Assembly: GCF_031127815.1 (NCBI RefSeq)
Contig: NZ_JARXHY010000004.1
Location: forward strand, 124,001 to 188,000
Reading direction: 5' to 3'
From: Pelagicoccus sp. SDUM812003
GTDB taxonomy: Bacteria > Verrucomicrobiota > Verrucomicrobiia > Opitutales > Opitutaceae
DNA: 64,000 bases
Positions within the stretch are counted from its first letter, which is position 1. Every line of letters begins with the position of its first letter. Below, piece after piece: positions 53,279-62,329 of this stretch. Under the pieces are notes generated by a model. That model ran no database searches. It was not told the DNA's origin and saw nothing but the letters and a program-made list of their open reading frames with translations. The position numbers and the translations under genes are program-made.

Positions 53279-55726
53279 TCAGGAGGGGGGGCGGCTGCTG
53301 TGGCCGGCGCGGCGTTGGGCGATCTCGTGGCGAGCGCGTGCCAGGGCGGATTGCAGTTTCTCCGGCACGATCGGCTTGCTGAGGTAGTCGTTCATGCCTG
53401 AGGCGAGGCAGGATTCGCGATCGCCTTCCATCGCGTCGGCGGTCAGCGCGATGATCCAGGGGTCGGGATCCGTATCGGATAAACGACTACGAATGCGCTG
53501 GAGCGTCTCGAAGCCATTGATGCCTGGCATTTGGATGTCCATGAAAATGATGTCGTACTGGCGTTGCAGGCAGCGATCGAGGGCTTGGAAACCGTTTTCC
53601 GCAAGGTCAGCTTGATAGCCGAATTTGTCGAGCAGGCGAATCGCGACCATCTGGTTCACGTTGTTGTCCTCCACGATTAGCACGGACTCGGGATGGCGGA
53701 CGCGCTCGGCAGGGAAGGGCTTGGGAGCGGAATTGGGGACCGGGGCGGTTTTGCTTCCCAGGCAGGTAGCGAGCAGGCATTGCGATAGATCGTAGGGGGA
53801 ATAGGGCTTGATGATCCGGTTTGCGTAGAGCCCAGCTTCGCGCAAGCTAGGGCGGGCCTTGCTCAGGGGGGCCACGGCCACCAGCGGAAGCGGGTAGCGG
53901 CTATGCTCGATTTTCAGGGCGCTGGAGAGGTCGACCGCGGAGTCCGCCTTGAGGTCGAGATCGATCATGGCGCAGGAGAAGGGCGGTTCTTCGCGAAGCG
54001 CCGTCAAGGCTTCGCTTTCGGTGGATACGCGTCGGGACAGCATGCCGAAGGTCTCGAGCGTCTGGCTGAGGATCTCGCAGCCGCGACCTTCGTCGGCGAC
54101 GATGAGGATGCGTTTGGATTGGAGCTCTGGGAGCGGAGCGATGGCGGGCTCGTCTTCGTAGTCGGCTTCGAGGATGCAGCGAAAGACGCTGCCTTTGCCG
54201 TACTCGCTCTCCGCTTCGATGCGGCCGTTCATGAGCCCCAGCAGGCGCCGGCAGATCGCGAGCCCCAGCCCGGTGCCGCCGTATTTGCGAGTGGTGGTGG
54301 CGTCCGCTTGGGAGAACGGCTCGAAAAGCCTCTTGATCTTTCCTTTTTTGATTCCGATGCCGGTGTCTCTGATCTCAACCACGATGCGTTTGACGTTGGG
54401 CCTTGCGGTGTCGGCATTGGTGAAGACGGCGAGTTCGATGCGGCCTTGTTCGGTGAACTTGATCGCGTTTCCCAGGAGGTTGACGAGGACCTGCCGCAGG
54501 CGGGTGGTATCTCCCACGATGCGCGCTGGGGTGTCGTCCGACACGGAGAACAGTAGCGCCAGTCCCTTTTCCGAAGCCAGAGGGCGAACCACTTCCAGGG
54601 ACTGATGCAGGCAGTCCACCAGTTCGAAGGGCTCGTTTTCGGGCTCCACGCCTCCAGCTTCCAGCTTCGAGAACTGAAGGATTTCATCGATGATCGTGAG
54701 CAAGGCGTTTCCGCTTTCGGAGATGGTTTTGAGAAACGACCGTTGCTCGTCGGTGAGCTCGGTGTCTTCGAGAAGCGTCGCCATGCCGAGAACGCCGTTC
54801 ATGGGGGTGCGGATCTCGTGGCTCATGGCGGCCAGAAACTGGCTCTTGGCCAAGTTGGCCTGTTCCGCTTTCACGCGGGCCTGCTTGAGTTCGTCTTCCG
54901 CCATCTTTCGTTCGGAGATCAGAGACATCGAGCCGATGAGGTGGTCGGGGTTGCCCGAGGAATCGTAGCTCGGCTTTCCGCGCAGCTGTATCCACTCCCA
55001 TCGGTCCGACTTGGTGCGGTACCGGCATTCCACGTTGAAGCTGTCCGACGTCTTGAAGCGGATGCGGGAGAGTGCGGCTTCGAAGTGGGGCTTCTCTTCG
55101 GGATGCAGGCGCTCGAGGAGCTCGGTCAGCGTGTATTCGCGCTCGCGCATGTCCTTTTCCAAGTTCACCTGCCATCGTGGCGAGGTCCAGATGAGCTCCT
55201 TTTTCAGATCGATATCCCAGGCGCTCTCCTCGCTGGACTCCATGGCGTTTATCCAGCGGTTTGCCAGGCCGTGCAGCTTTCGCTCCTCAGCCGAGCGGTC
55301 CTCCACCACGCGGTCGAACCCGATGGCGACCGGCTGGCCGTTCAGCGTGAGGAAGGTGAGCGAGTACTCGATCAGAAACCGGTTGCCGTCCTTGTGCCGG
55401 TGCAGGGACTGGCCGGAAATGCTTTCCCCGACTTCGGGAGCGTCGAACCAGGTCTCATCCACCGTGGTGGTCCAAGGCACGTCGTGAAACAGGTCCAGGG
55501 ACTTGCCGACCACCTCGTCGCGCCTCAAGCCGTGGCAACGGGCTGAAGCTTCGTTGCAATCGCCTAGAATGATAGGGATCTCCTTCGAAGGTCCCTTCAC
55601 GATGAGATTTATTCCGTAGGGCGAGGTTTCCCAAAGGGCGTTGAGAAGCGGGTTTTCGCTGGCGATGTCCTTCAGGAAGTCGGGAGAGCGAGGGTGCTTT
55701 CCTGGCGGATGATCGATCGAGGGCAT
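53279..55726 (-). CDS. Hybrid sensor histidine kinase with two PAS and two receiver domains
   Basis: The protein has 815 residues and no membrane segment, so it is cytoplasmic. Two PAS-type domains fill about residues 25-270 ([16 protein letters not shown] ends the second). The HisKA helix is [20 protein letters not shown] near residue 305 with His as phospho-acceptor. The ATPase has [17 protein letters not shown] and [13 protein letters not shown]. Receiver 1 ([25 protein letters not shown]) is divergent but keeps an acidic pair, Asp and Lys. Receiver 2 ([29 protein letters not shown]) is canonical. It is followed by eboE, suggesting control of or by the ebo metabolite. Confidence 0.87.
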   Translation of the reverse strand: MPSIDHPPGKHPRSPDFLKDIASENPLLNALWETSPYGINLIVKGPSKEIPIILGDCNEASARCHGLRRDEVVGKSLDLFHDVPWTTTVDETWFDAPEVGESISGQSLHRHKDGNRFLIEYSLTFLTLNGQPVAIGFDRVVEDRSAEERKLHGLANRWINAMESSEESAWDIDLKKELIWTSPRWQVNLEKDMREREYTLTELLERLHPEEKPHFEAALSRIRFKTSDSFNVECRYRTKSDRWEWIQLRGKPSYDSSGNPDHLIGSMSLISERKMAEDELKQARVKAEQANLAKSQFLAAMSHEIRTPMNGVLGMATLLEDTELTDEQRSFLKTISESGNALLTIIDEILQFSKLEAGGVEPENEPFELVDCLHQSLEVVRPLASEKGLALLFSVSDDTPARIVGDTTRLRQVLVNLLGNAIKFTEQGRIELAVFTNADTARPNVKRIVVEIRDTGIGIKKGKIKRLFEPFSQADATTTRKYGGTGLGLAICRRLLGLMNGRIEAESEYGKGSVFRCILEADYEDEPAIAPLPELQSKRILIVADEGRGCEILSQTLETFGMLSRRVSTESEALTALREEPPFSCAMIDLDLKADSAVDLSSALKIEHSRYPLPLVAVAPLSKARPSLREAGLYANRIIKPYSPYDLSQCLLATCLGSKTAPVPNSAPKPFPAERVRHPESVLIVEDNNVNQMVAIRLLDKFGYQADLAENGFQALDRCLQRQYDIIFMDIQMPGINGFETLQRIRSRLSDTDPDPWIIALTADAMEGDRESCLASGMNDYLSKPIVPEKLQSALARARHEIAQRRAGHSSRPPS

Positions 55727-55931
55727 AAAGCGGAGAAGTTGATTGGCGTGAGGGAGGTGACCTCCGGTCTAGGTGTCGGAAGTCGCTCTCGAAGAGAGTT
55801 TAGGGGAAACGTTTGGGCGTTCAACGGCTGATTGGCTCTCTGTAGTGATAAAATCGTCAATCGCGCGGAGATTCGAGGACCGTAGAGGGCTTCGCAGGGC
55901 AGCTTCGCATCGCGTCCTGGAAAGGGGGCGT

Positions 55932-58900
55932 TCAGACCTCGAGGCGATCCTGGATCCAGCTGTGGGCTCTCTCCAGCACGCCGGTCACGGCCTCCACTCG
56001 GGCAGGTTTGGCCACGAAATCGTGCATGCCGGCCTCGATGCAATCCTCCTGGTCGCTCTGTCGAGCGTTGGCGGTGAAGGCGGAAATGTAGACTGGATGT
56101 TCGATCAGATCCGAGGCCAGGATGCGCCGAGCGCTTTCCAGGCCGTCCATCACGGGCATTTGCAGGTCCATCAAGATGGCGTCGTAGCGGATGCTCTCCG
56201 CGGCTTTCAAGCCCTCCTGGCCATTCTCGGCGGTATCGGGCGCGTAGCCGAGCTTCTTGAGCAGCTTGACCAGGACCTTGGTATTGATGGCGTTATCCTC
56301 GACCACCAGCAGGCGAAGCGGGTGCTTTGTCGCGAAGTCGCTGTCGTATCCTTTTCTTGGCGACGATTTGGATGGCTTTTGCTCTTGGCTGGATTTCTCT
56401 TCGGCCTCCGGTTCGGGCTTGGGCGCTACGGCCGGTTCTCGGGCGGGCTCCGAGTCGGATGGTCCGATGAAGATCGGCAGCTCTGTCGTTTGGCGGGATG
56501 GGCCGCCAAGCACGAGTTCGCACATCGAGCGGTGAAGCGCGGTGGGGCGAGCGGGCGTGCGGATGGCCTGACTGTTCACGCAAGGCGTCAGCTCGTCTTC
56601 AGTATCCAATGACAGGAGACGAATGAAGGGAGGAAACGCCCCCTTGCTTCGTTCCTGGCAGTCGATGAGAGCTCTTATGGTATCCAGTCGAGTGGCCGAT
56701 GGGTCGACAATCAGCAGGTCGAATTCGTTTTCCACCAGGCTCCTGGTGACTTGGTCCGGGTTCGAGCGGCAACGCCGAGAGGACATGCTCCAGAATCCGA
56801 GCTGCGCCTGAAGGGCCTTCCACGCCAGTTCGCTGTCGGTGATCACGAGGACGTTTCGTCCACTGATGGGCGCAAGGGTGGTGACGGTTTCGATGGCGTC
56901 GGCCTTGATGGTGAAGGAAAAGCGCGAACCTTTTCCGGCTTCGCTCTGCGCGGTCACGCGTCCGCCGAGCAGCGACACGATATTGCGCGTGATGGTGAGG
57001 CCGAGGCCCGTGCCGCCATATTGGCGGGAGGCGGAGGACTCCACTTGATAGAACGGGTCGAAAAGGTGCCGGATCTTCTCCGGCGGTATTCCAATGCCGG
57101 TGTCCTCAATCGAAACCGCTAGCTTCTGCTGAGAGTGTTCGTAGTCGACGCTGACGATCGCTCCACCGGATTTGGTGAACTTGATGGCGTTTCCGATGAG
57201 GTTTACCAGCACTTGGCGCAGGCGGCTGGCATCTGTATCCACAATTCCAGGAACGCCCGGTGCAATGACCAGATGCAGCTCCAGACCCTTCTTCGCGCAG
57301 TCCGGAGCGAAGAGCTGGACCGTCTCCTCCACGCATTCGATCAGGTTGATGGGCCCGGTCGAAATCTCGAGTTGGCCCGCCTCGATCTTAGCGATGTCGA
57401 GAATGTCGTCGATGATGGCGAGCAGGGAGTCCGCGGAATAGCGGATGGTTTCCACGTACTCGCTCTGTTCCTCGCTCAGTTCCAGGCTGCTGAGAAGCCC
57501 TGCCATGCCGATGATGCCGTTCATGGGAGTGCGAAACTCGTGGCTCATGTTGGCGAGGAATTCGCTTTTCGCCCGATCCGAGGACTCCGCGGCGTCGCGA
57601 GCCTTGCGCAGGGCCTCTTCGGCCTCCTTGCGAGCGGTGATGTCGCGGGCGATCTCCACGAATCCGCCGGTCTCCGAGCCGTCGACCTTCGCCAGGCGGG
57701 AGAGGGTGACGTCCGCCCAGAAGCGCGTGCCGTCCTTGCGTACGCGCCAACCTTCGAAAGAGGCTTGGCCCGTCCGTCGGGCGATGATCAGAAGCTCCTC
57801 CGGCGCTTCGTCGCTCAGGTCGGTCGAGTGGAAGAGGCGGGAATACTCCAGAGCGTTGGCCTCTTCGGAGGAATAGCCCAGCATGCGCTCGGCGGCGCTG
57901 TTCCAGCGGAGCGGGCGTCCATGATCGTCCAAAGTGAAGATCACATGGTCTCTGGCTCCTTCGATGATGAGGCGCAGCCCCTCCTCGCTTTCACGCAGCC
58001 TGGACTCGCGTTGCAGGAGCTGGGCCTGGGTCTCTCTCAACTCGCTGACCGTGTTCTCGAGGTCGCGTCGCGAGCTCTGCAAGTTCGTGGTCATGACATT
58101 GAAGGCGCCGGCCAAGGCTCCGCATTCGTCATTGCTCTGGCAATCGACCCGTTGGGAGAAGTCCCCGCGTCCGACCGCTTCGGCGCCGCGCTTCAGGGCC
58201 CTCAGGGGACTTGTGATGCGGCGGATGAGTATCCAGATAATGAAGACGCTCGCGCTTATGCCTCCAAGACTGATGGCTAGGAGCAGGTTTCTCGTGTTTG
58301 AGAGGGCGAGCAGCTCCTTTTCGTAGGAGGTTAGCAACGTGTATCGAATCGGTGGTGACGAACTCGAATTGACCTGAAGCTGGTTTGTGAGGAGATGGAA
58401 GTGTTCGCCATTCAAGAGGGCGGTTTGGACAAACTTATCCTGTCTGCCGCCATGGTTCGAGACCAATTGCAGGGCTTCCAGCTCCTGCTGGCCTGAGAGC
58501 GAAGTGCCGAGGGTCGAACGATCCGAGACGAAAGCGAGCTCCGCTCGGGTGAGAGCTTTCAGCTCGGAGATCGGCTGGTCGCCAAGTTTGATTCCTATGG
58601 TTAGGCAGCCCACCGGGTAGCCGGCGTTGGTGAGAAAGGCCGGCACCGAGATGACGTTGAAAAGGCTTTCGTTGATCGCGTAGTAGTCAGCTGAGAGCTC
58701 TCCTCCGAGAGCGGTGTCTATGCTGTCGGCCACGGTGTCGGCAAAGGTTGACAGGTTGATGGTGGTGTCACGTCTGACCAGGCTCTGCTCGGAGCCGTCG
58801 ATCGGCGTGTAGACCAGAGCGAGAACGTCCGCCTCGAATTCTCGAAAGAGGTTTCTCAGGTAGGAACGCATCGTTTCCTCGTCGAGTTGGGAAACCGCCT

Positions 58901-59147
58901 TGAAGCGAGGCTCGTTGACTGCGTTCTTGAACTGGATCTGTCGGGAGCGGCTGTGGATTTCCAGAGAGTTCAGGAGAACCGCTTCGGCGGTGGCCAGCTG
59001 GTCCTGAGCCTCTTCCAGGGTCATTTTTTGGACGTGCTGGTTTACCAAATACACCGTGCCTGCTGGCAGAGCGATCAGCAGAAAGAGCACTGGGACGAGT
59101 ACCTTCGTCTGAAATGAAAAATATCGATTGCTCTTGCTCGGATTCAC
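55932..59147 (-). CDS. Membrane hybrid sensor histidine kinase with periplasmic sensor
   Basis: The protein has 1071 residues from a GTG. One membrane helix lies near residues 15-33 and a second near 285-308, enclosing a Cache-like periplasmic domain of about 250 residues. HAMP (RRITSPLRALKRGAEAVGRGDF) and PAS domains follow. HisKA is FLANMSHEFRTPMNGIIGMAG, and the ATPase has GGTGLGLTITRNIV. A middle receiver has lost the conserved lysine (IRTPARPTAL) and is probably a pseudo-receiver. A linker rich in Pro, Glu and Lys precedes a complete receiver (LLVVEDNAIN, AILMDLQMPVMDG, FVAKPARVE). It starts 15 bases after the cupredoxin gene, so a copper or periplasmic signal is plausible. Confidence 0.85.
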   Translation of the reverse strand: MNPSKSNRYFSFQTKVLVPVLFLLIALPAGTVYLVNQHVQKMTLEEAQDQLATAEAVLLNSLEIHSRSRQIQFKNAVNEPRFKAVSQLDEETMRSYLRNLFREFEADVLALVYTPIDGSEQSLVRRDTTINLSTFADTVADSIDTALGGELSADYYAINESLFNVISVPAFLTNAGYPVGCLTIGIKLGDQPISELKALTRAELAFVSDRSTLGTSLSGQQELEALQLVSNHGGRQDKFVQTALLNGEHFHLLTNQLQVNSSSSPPIRYTLLTSYEKELLALSNTRNLLLAISLGGISASVFIIWILIRRITSPLRALKRGAEAVGRGDFSQRVDCQSNDECGALAGAFNVMTTNLQSSRRDLENTVSELRETQAQLLQRESRLRESEEGLRLIIEGARDHVIFTLDDHGRPLRWNSAAERMLGYSSEEANALEYSRLFHSTDLSDEAPEELLIIARRTGQASFEGWRVRKDGTRFWADVTLSRLAKVDGSETGGFVEIARDITARKEAEEALRKARDAAESSDRAKSEFLANMSHEFRTPMNGIIGMAGLLSSLELSEEQSEYVETIRYSADSLLAIIDDILDIAKIEAGQLEISTGPINLIECVEETVQLFAPDCAKKGLELHLVIAPGVPGIVDTDASRLRQVLVNLIGNAIKFTKSGGAIVSVDYEHSQQKLAVSIEDTGIGIPPEKIRHLFDPFYQVESSASRQYGGTGLGLTITRNIVSLLGGRVTAQSEAGKGSRFSFTIKADAIETVTTLAPISGRNVLVITDSELAWKALQAQLGFWSMSSRRCRSNPDQVTRSLVENEFDLLIVDPSATRLDTIRALIDCQERSKGAFPPFIRLLSLDTEDELTPCVNSQAIRTPARPTALHRSMCELVLGGPSRQTTELPIFIGPSDSEPAREPAVAPKPEPEAEEKSSQEQKPSKSSPRKGYDSDFATKHPLRLLVVEDNAINTKVLVKLLKKLGYAPDTAENGQEGLKAAESIRYDAILMDLQMPVMDGLESARRILASDLIEHPVYISAFTANARQSDQEDCIEAGMHDFVAKPARVEAVTGVLERAHSWIQDRLEV

Positions 59148-59162
59148 GGGTGGGGGTGGGGC

Positions 59163-59855
59163 TTAGATCTTGGGAAGGTCGAGCAGTCCCATCACGATAT
59201 CGATCTCGAGGTCTCCCTGCTCGGGCACTTCGATGTCGAGGTATTTTGAGGGAAGCCGCTCGTGCCAGGCCTTAAGTCGATAGGAGCCAGGAGGGACGTC
59301 TTTGATCTCGAAGCGGCCCCGTCGGTCGCTTTTTGAAAAGTAGGCGTTTGGCAATACGAGCACGATGCAGTGCATTTGCGAATGGATGGCGCAGAAGACG
59401 TCGACTTGTCCTGGCTTATCGAATACGAGGCGTTTGGGGTCGTCTTCGCTTTTGTACATGCCGAGGTCGAATGGTCTGACCTCCGACATGGAGAAGACGT
59501 TGTGGTAGATCTCGTCGCGATTTGGCCACTCGACTTCCGTGCCTGCCGCGATGGGCAGCACGTGGGGAATGAAGGCGCCGTCCTTTTGCGACACGCTGGC
59601 GAGTTTGCTGTTTTGCCGAGCTTGATCGCTCTCCTCGATGGACTCGATGCTGACTACGAAATCGCGCAGGCTTTCGTAGTCGATGGTGTCGAGGAACTTG
59701 TATCTGCGAGATTGATACGCGCTGTCGTTCGAGCGGGAAGTCTCGATGTTCGGGGCGGTTGCCTGGATGGAGCCCACGATGTCGCCTCCTTCCGAGCAAG
59801 AGAGGGCGAGGCCGAGGCAGGCTGCGAGGCCGAGGATGGACCGTGTGGCTTGCAT
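59163..59855 (-). CDS. Cupredoxin-like lipoprotein with C-terminal beta-sandwich
   Basis: The protein has 230 residues. The signal (SILGLAACLGLALSC) ends in a lipobox cysteine at residue 20. The middle is a plastocyanin-like domain with the type 1 copper ligands: His in DEIYHNVFSMSEVRPF and Cys, His, Met in VFCAIHSQMHC (C-x2-H-x2-M). The C-terminal 55 residues are a carboxypeptidase-regulatory-like sandwich (GRFEIKDVPPGSYRLKAWHERL). It should be a membrane-anchored periplasmic electron carrier or copper binder. It overlaps the porin stop by one base (TAATG) and precedes the Cache-domain kinase gene by 15 bases. Confidence 0.82.
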   Translation of the reverse strand: MQATRSILGLAACLGLALSCSEGGDIVGSIQATAPNIETSRSNDSAYQSRRYKFLDTIDYESLRDFVVSIESIEESDQARQNSKLASVSQKDGAFIPHVLPIAAGTEVEWPNRDEIYHNVFSMSEVRPFDLGMYKSEDDPKRLVFDKPGQVDVFCAIHSQMHCIVLVLPNAYFSKSDRRGRFEIKDVPPGSYRLKAWHERLPSKYLDIEVPEQGDLEIDIVMGLLDLPKI

Positions 59856-61201
59856 TAGAAGCGAACCCCCAGCTCCGCGGCGAATTGATCGGTATCCTGG
59901 CGTTTGTTTCCATCGGTCTGCTCGCCGTTTTCGATGGTGTATTCGACTTTCATGACGGTGTCGTCGTTGATCCAGTAGCCAAGGCCGAGAGAGGCGCGTT
60001 CGAGCTGTTCCGTGAGCGTTCCGCCGAAAAGGTAGATGGAGCGGGCTCCGTTGCCAGCGATAGGGTAGCCGCCATCCACCTCCATGGAGCTGAAGCGGGC
60101 CGCTAGGTAGAGCTGGTCGGAGAGGCTTTGACGAGCTTCCAGGTGGTAGAAGGAAAAGTCTCGGCCGTTGTCGCCAAGCGGATCGTCATCATGGTACCAA
60201 GCTTCGCCGTAGGCTCCGAGCAAGGAACCGCCCTCCCAGAGGTAGCTGAAATCCAACTGGGCGAGCTCGGCGCTGAACTGGGTGGTCTGGTCTGAGCCGA
60301 TCGGCACGAACACCACGTTTCCTATCCAGAGTTCGGACTGCTGATCTCGAGCTGCGTCGAGGTCGCCGGTGCGCATGAGGCTGAGGCTCAGGTCGAGCTC
60401 GTTGGTGACTTGGTAGCCGATGCGGCCGGCGATGGATTTGTCTGAGTCGAAGTCGCGCAGCAAGGAGGTGTTTCCGTTTTGCACTGCCACTGCGTAGGAG
60501 AAGCGATCGAGATCGCCATAGAGTTCGACGCCTTGGTCGATGCCCCAAAGGTCGGCCACGGAATGGGAGATGAGCGGATTCTGCATGACGTAGCGATTCA
60601 GGTACTCTTCGCCGAAAGGAATGTCGAAGCGCCCGAGCCGGAGGTTTACCAGGCGGTCCAGCTCGCCCTCGAGTCCCAAGGCGTTTTCGAAATCCACGAA
60701 GAGAGAGCCCACTTCGATGCCTTCGTCGTCGGATTCGCGGCGAAACAGTTCGAGGCCGCCTACCAGGTAGATGCCGCGGCTCAGTTCGGCCTCGAGGAAC
60801 AGTCGAGCGTCGTCCACGCGAAACTCCTCGTTGGGAAACTCGTTGTTCTTCTCGCCCGCGAAGAAGGCCAGACCCGCTTCGCCGGAAACGATCAGGCGCT
60901 CGTTGAGGCTCTTTCGGGCCGGCGCGGCGCTGCGCTGGAAGGCGCTGTCTTGCAGGTCTTGGATGGCGAGCTCCTGCGCCTGGTCCTCGCTTTCGAGGCT
61001 TTCCAAGCGCTGCTTGAGGGCGGCGATTTCCGCCTGCTGCTGCTGAGCCAGCTTGAGCAGGGTCTCGTTTTGCGTGGCGAGCTCGCTCAGGCGTCGTTCG
61101 AGATCGTCGTTCGATAAGGCGCTGCTAGCGATGGCGAGGCAAAGCGAGCAGGAGAGAACTCTGGAGAGCGTTCCCTTGGTGCGAGGGTTAGAGTAGGCCA
61201 T
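59855..61201 (-). CDS. Outer-membrane porin, OprO/P-like
   Basis: The protein has 448 residues with a signal peptide (LSRVLSCSLCLAIASSALS). A heptad coiled coil (LERRLSELATQNETLLKLAQQQQAEIAALKQRLESLESE region) is followed by an amphipathic barrel ending in a phenylalanine after FAAELGVR. The barrel strands such as VDDARLFLEAELSRGIYLVGGLELF and LGLGYWINDDTVMKVEYTIENG match phosphate-selective-porin-like proteins. Its stop shares one base with the next gene's start, so the cupredoxin is coupled to it. The solute is unknown. Confidence 0.85.
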   Translation of the reverse strand: MAYSNPRTKGTLSRVLSCSLCLAIASSALSNDDLERRLSELATQNETLLKLAQQQQAEIAALKQRLESLESEDQAQELAIQDLQDSAFQRSAAPARKSLNERLIVSGEAGLAFFAGEKNNEFPNEEFRVDDARLFLEAELSRGIYLVGGLELFRRESDDEGIEVGSLFVDFENALGLEGELDRLVNLRLGRFDIPFGEEYLNRYVMQNPLISHSVADLWGIDQGVELYGDLDRFSYAVAVQNGNTSLLRDFDSDKSIAGRIGYQVTNELDLSLSLMRTGDLDAARDQQSELWIGNVVFVPIGSDQTTQFSAELAQLDFSYLWEGGSLLGAYGEAWYHDDDPLGDNGRDFSFYHLEARQSLSDQLYLAARFSSMEVDGGYPIAGNGARSIYLFGGTLTEQLERASLGLGYWINDDTVMKVEYTIENGEQTDGNKRQDTDQFAAELGVRF

Positions 61202-61330
61202 ACGAACACTAGGTATCGGCGGCCAGGGTTCGTAGCTAAGCCGAAGCTCGAATTTCTCGGCGAAGTCGTGCCAGCTTCGTCGCGTCTGCTTTCCAGGCGT
61301 GGCTGGGAGAGGGACTCGATGGGATGGGCC

Positions 61331-62140
61331 TTACCAGTCGAACCGAGCGAAATTCGGGCACTGTTTGAGAAAACTCACCGGGGTCTGGTAGAAAACCGTA
61401 TCGATGATCTCGTCGTCGTAGCCGCGGCGTCGCATTTCCATGGCGGCGTAGGGCACGGCGAGAGGCACGCTGACGCCCCAGTCGCAGGCGGAGTTCATCC
61501 AAAGGCGGTCCGGTCCGTAGGTTTCCAGGATGTCGATGGCCCGCGGGGCGGTGGTCTTGGACTCCGGGTAGAGGGTGATGCCCCCGCGCATGCCGGCGTC
61601 CATGACGTACTTGGCGGTGTGTTCCTCCACGTGGTCGATCAGGACGCGAGCTGGATCGATGCGCGAATCGGATTTTATCAGATCCACGATCAGCTGCGTG
61701 CCCTTGAGCTTGTCCTCGAGGTGCGGTGTATGCACCAGAATGAGCTGGTTGTGGCGGGCTGCCAGATCGATGTGCATCTCCAGCACCTTCATCTCGTTGC
61801 GGCTGTTCTTGTTCAGGCCGATTTCGCCGATGCCCAGCACGTTCGGCTTGTCGAGAAATTCCGGTATGAGGGCGATGACCTCCTTGGCCAGCTCCACGTC
61901 CTCCGATTCCTTGGGGTTGATGCACAGCCAGCAGAAGTGCGGCAGCTTGAACTTCGCGGCTCGAGCTGGCTCGTACTCGGTCAGCTGACGGAAGTAGTCG
62001 TAGAACCCTTGGGAGGAGCTGCGATCGAAACCAGCCCAGAAGGCGGGCTCGCAGACGGCTTTGCACCCTGCGGTGACCATGGCGATGTAGTCGTCGGTGG
62101 TCCGACTGACCATATGGGCGTGGGGTTCGATATATCGCAT
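61331..62140 (-). CDS. eboB: TatD-family metal hydrolase, EboB
   Basis: The protein has 269 residues. Metal ligands of the amidohydrolase-like TatD fold are visible: EPHAHM (HxH), GIGEIGLNK (Glu), LILVHTPHLED (His), DHVEEH (His) and NSACDWG (Asp). This branch with the GCKAVCEPAFWAGFD and LCINPKESED segments resembles EboB of ebo operons. TatD proteins are cytoplasmic hydrolases, some acting on nucleic acid, but the EboB substrate is unknown. It lies 8 kb from the eboE-like gene on the same strand, with kinase, cupredoxin and porin genes between. Confidence 0.8.
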   Translation of the reverse strand: MRYIEPHAHMVSRTTDDYIAMVTAGCKAVCEPAFWAGFDRSSSQGFYDYFRQLTEYEPARAAKFKLPHFCWLCINPKESEDVELAKEVIALIPEFLDKPNVLGIGEIGLNKNSRNEMKVLEMHIDLAARHNQLILVHTPHLEDKLKGTQLIVDLIKSDSRIDPARVLIDHVEEHTAKYVMDAGMRGGITLYPESKTTAPRAIDILETYGPDRLWMNSACDWGVSVPLAVPYAAMEMRRRGYDDEIIDTVFYQTPVSFLKQCPNFARFDW

Positions 62141-62329
62141 GTGAGTTCGTGAACGTATCTGAGAGTTTGGATACGAGAAGGGAAAAGTCCTTCTACGCTG
62201 GTCGTCGAGTCAAGCGACCTGGCGCGGCGATGGCAATAGCTCAATGCGTGGAACGCTTCGCTGCGGTTTCCGTGCGAACGAGGGGGAGGGGGCGTTGTTT
62301 CGTGGCGGGCGGCCAGTCTTTGCGGCCGG

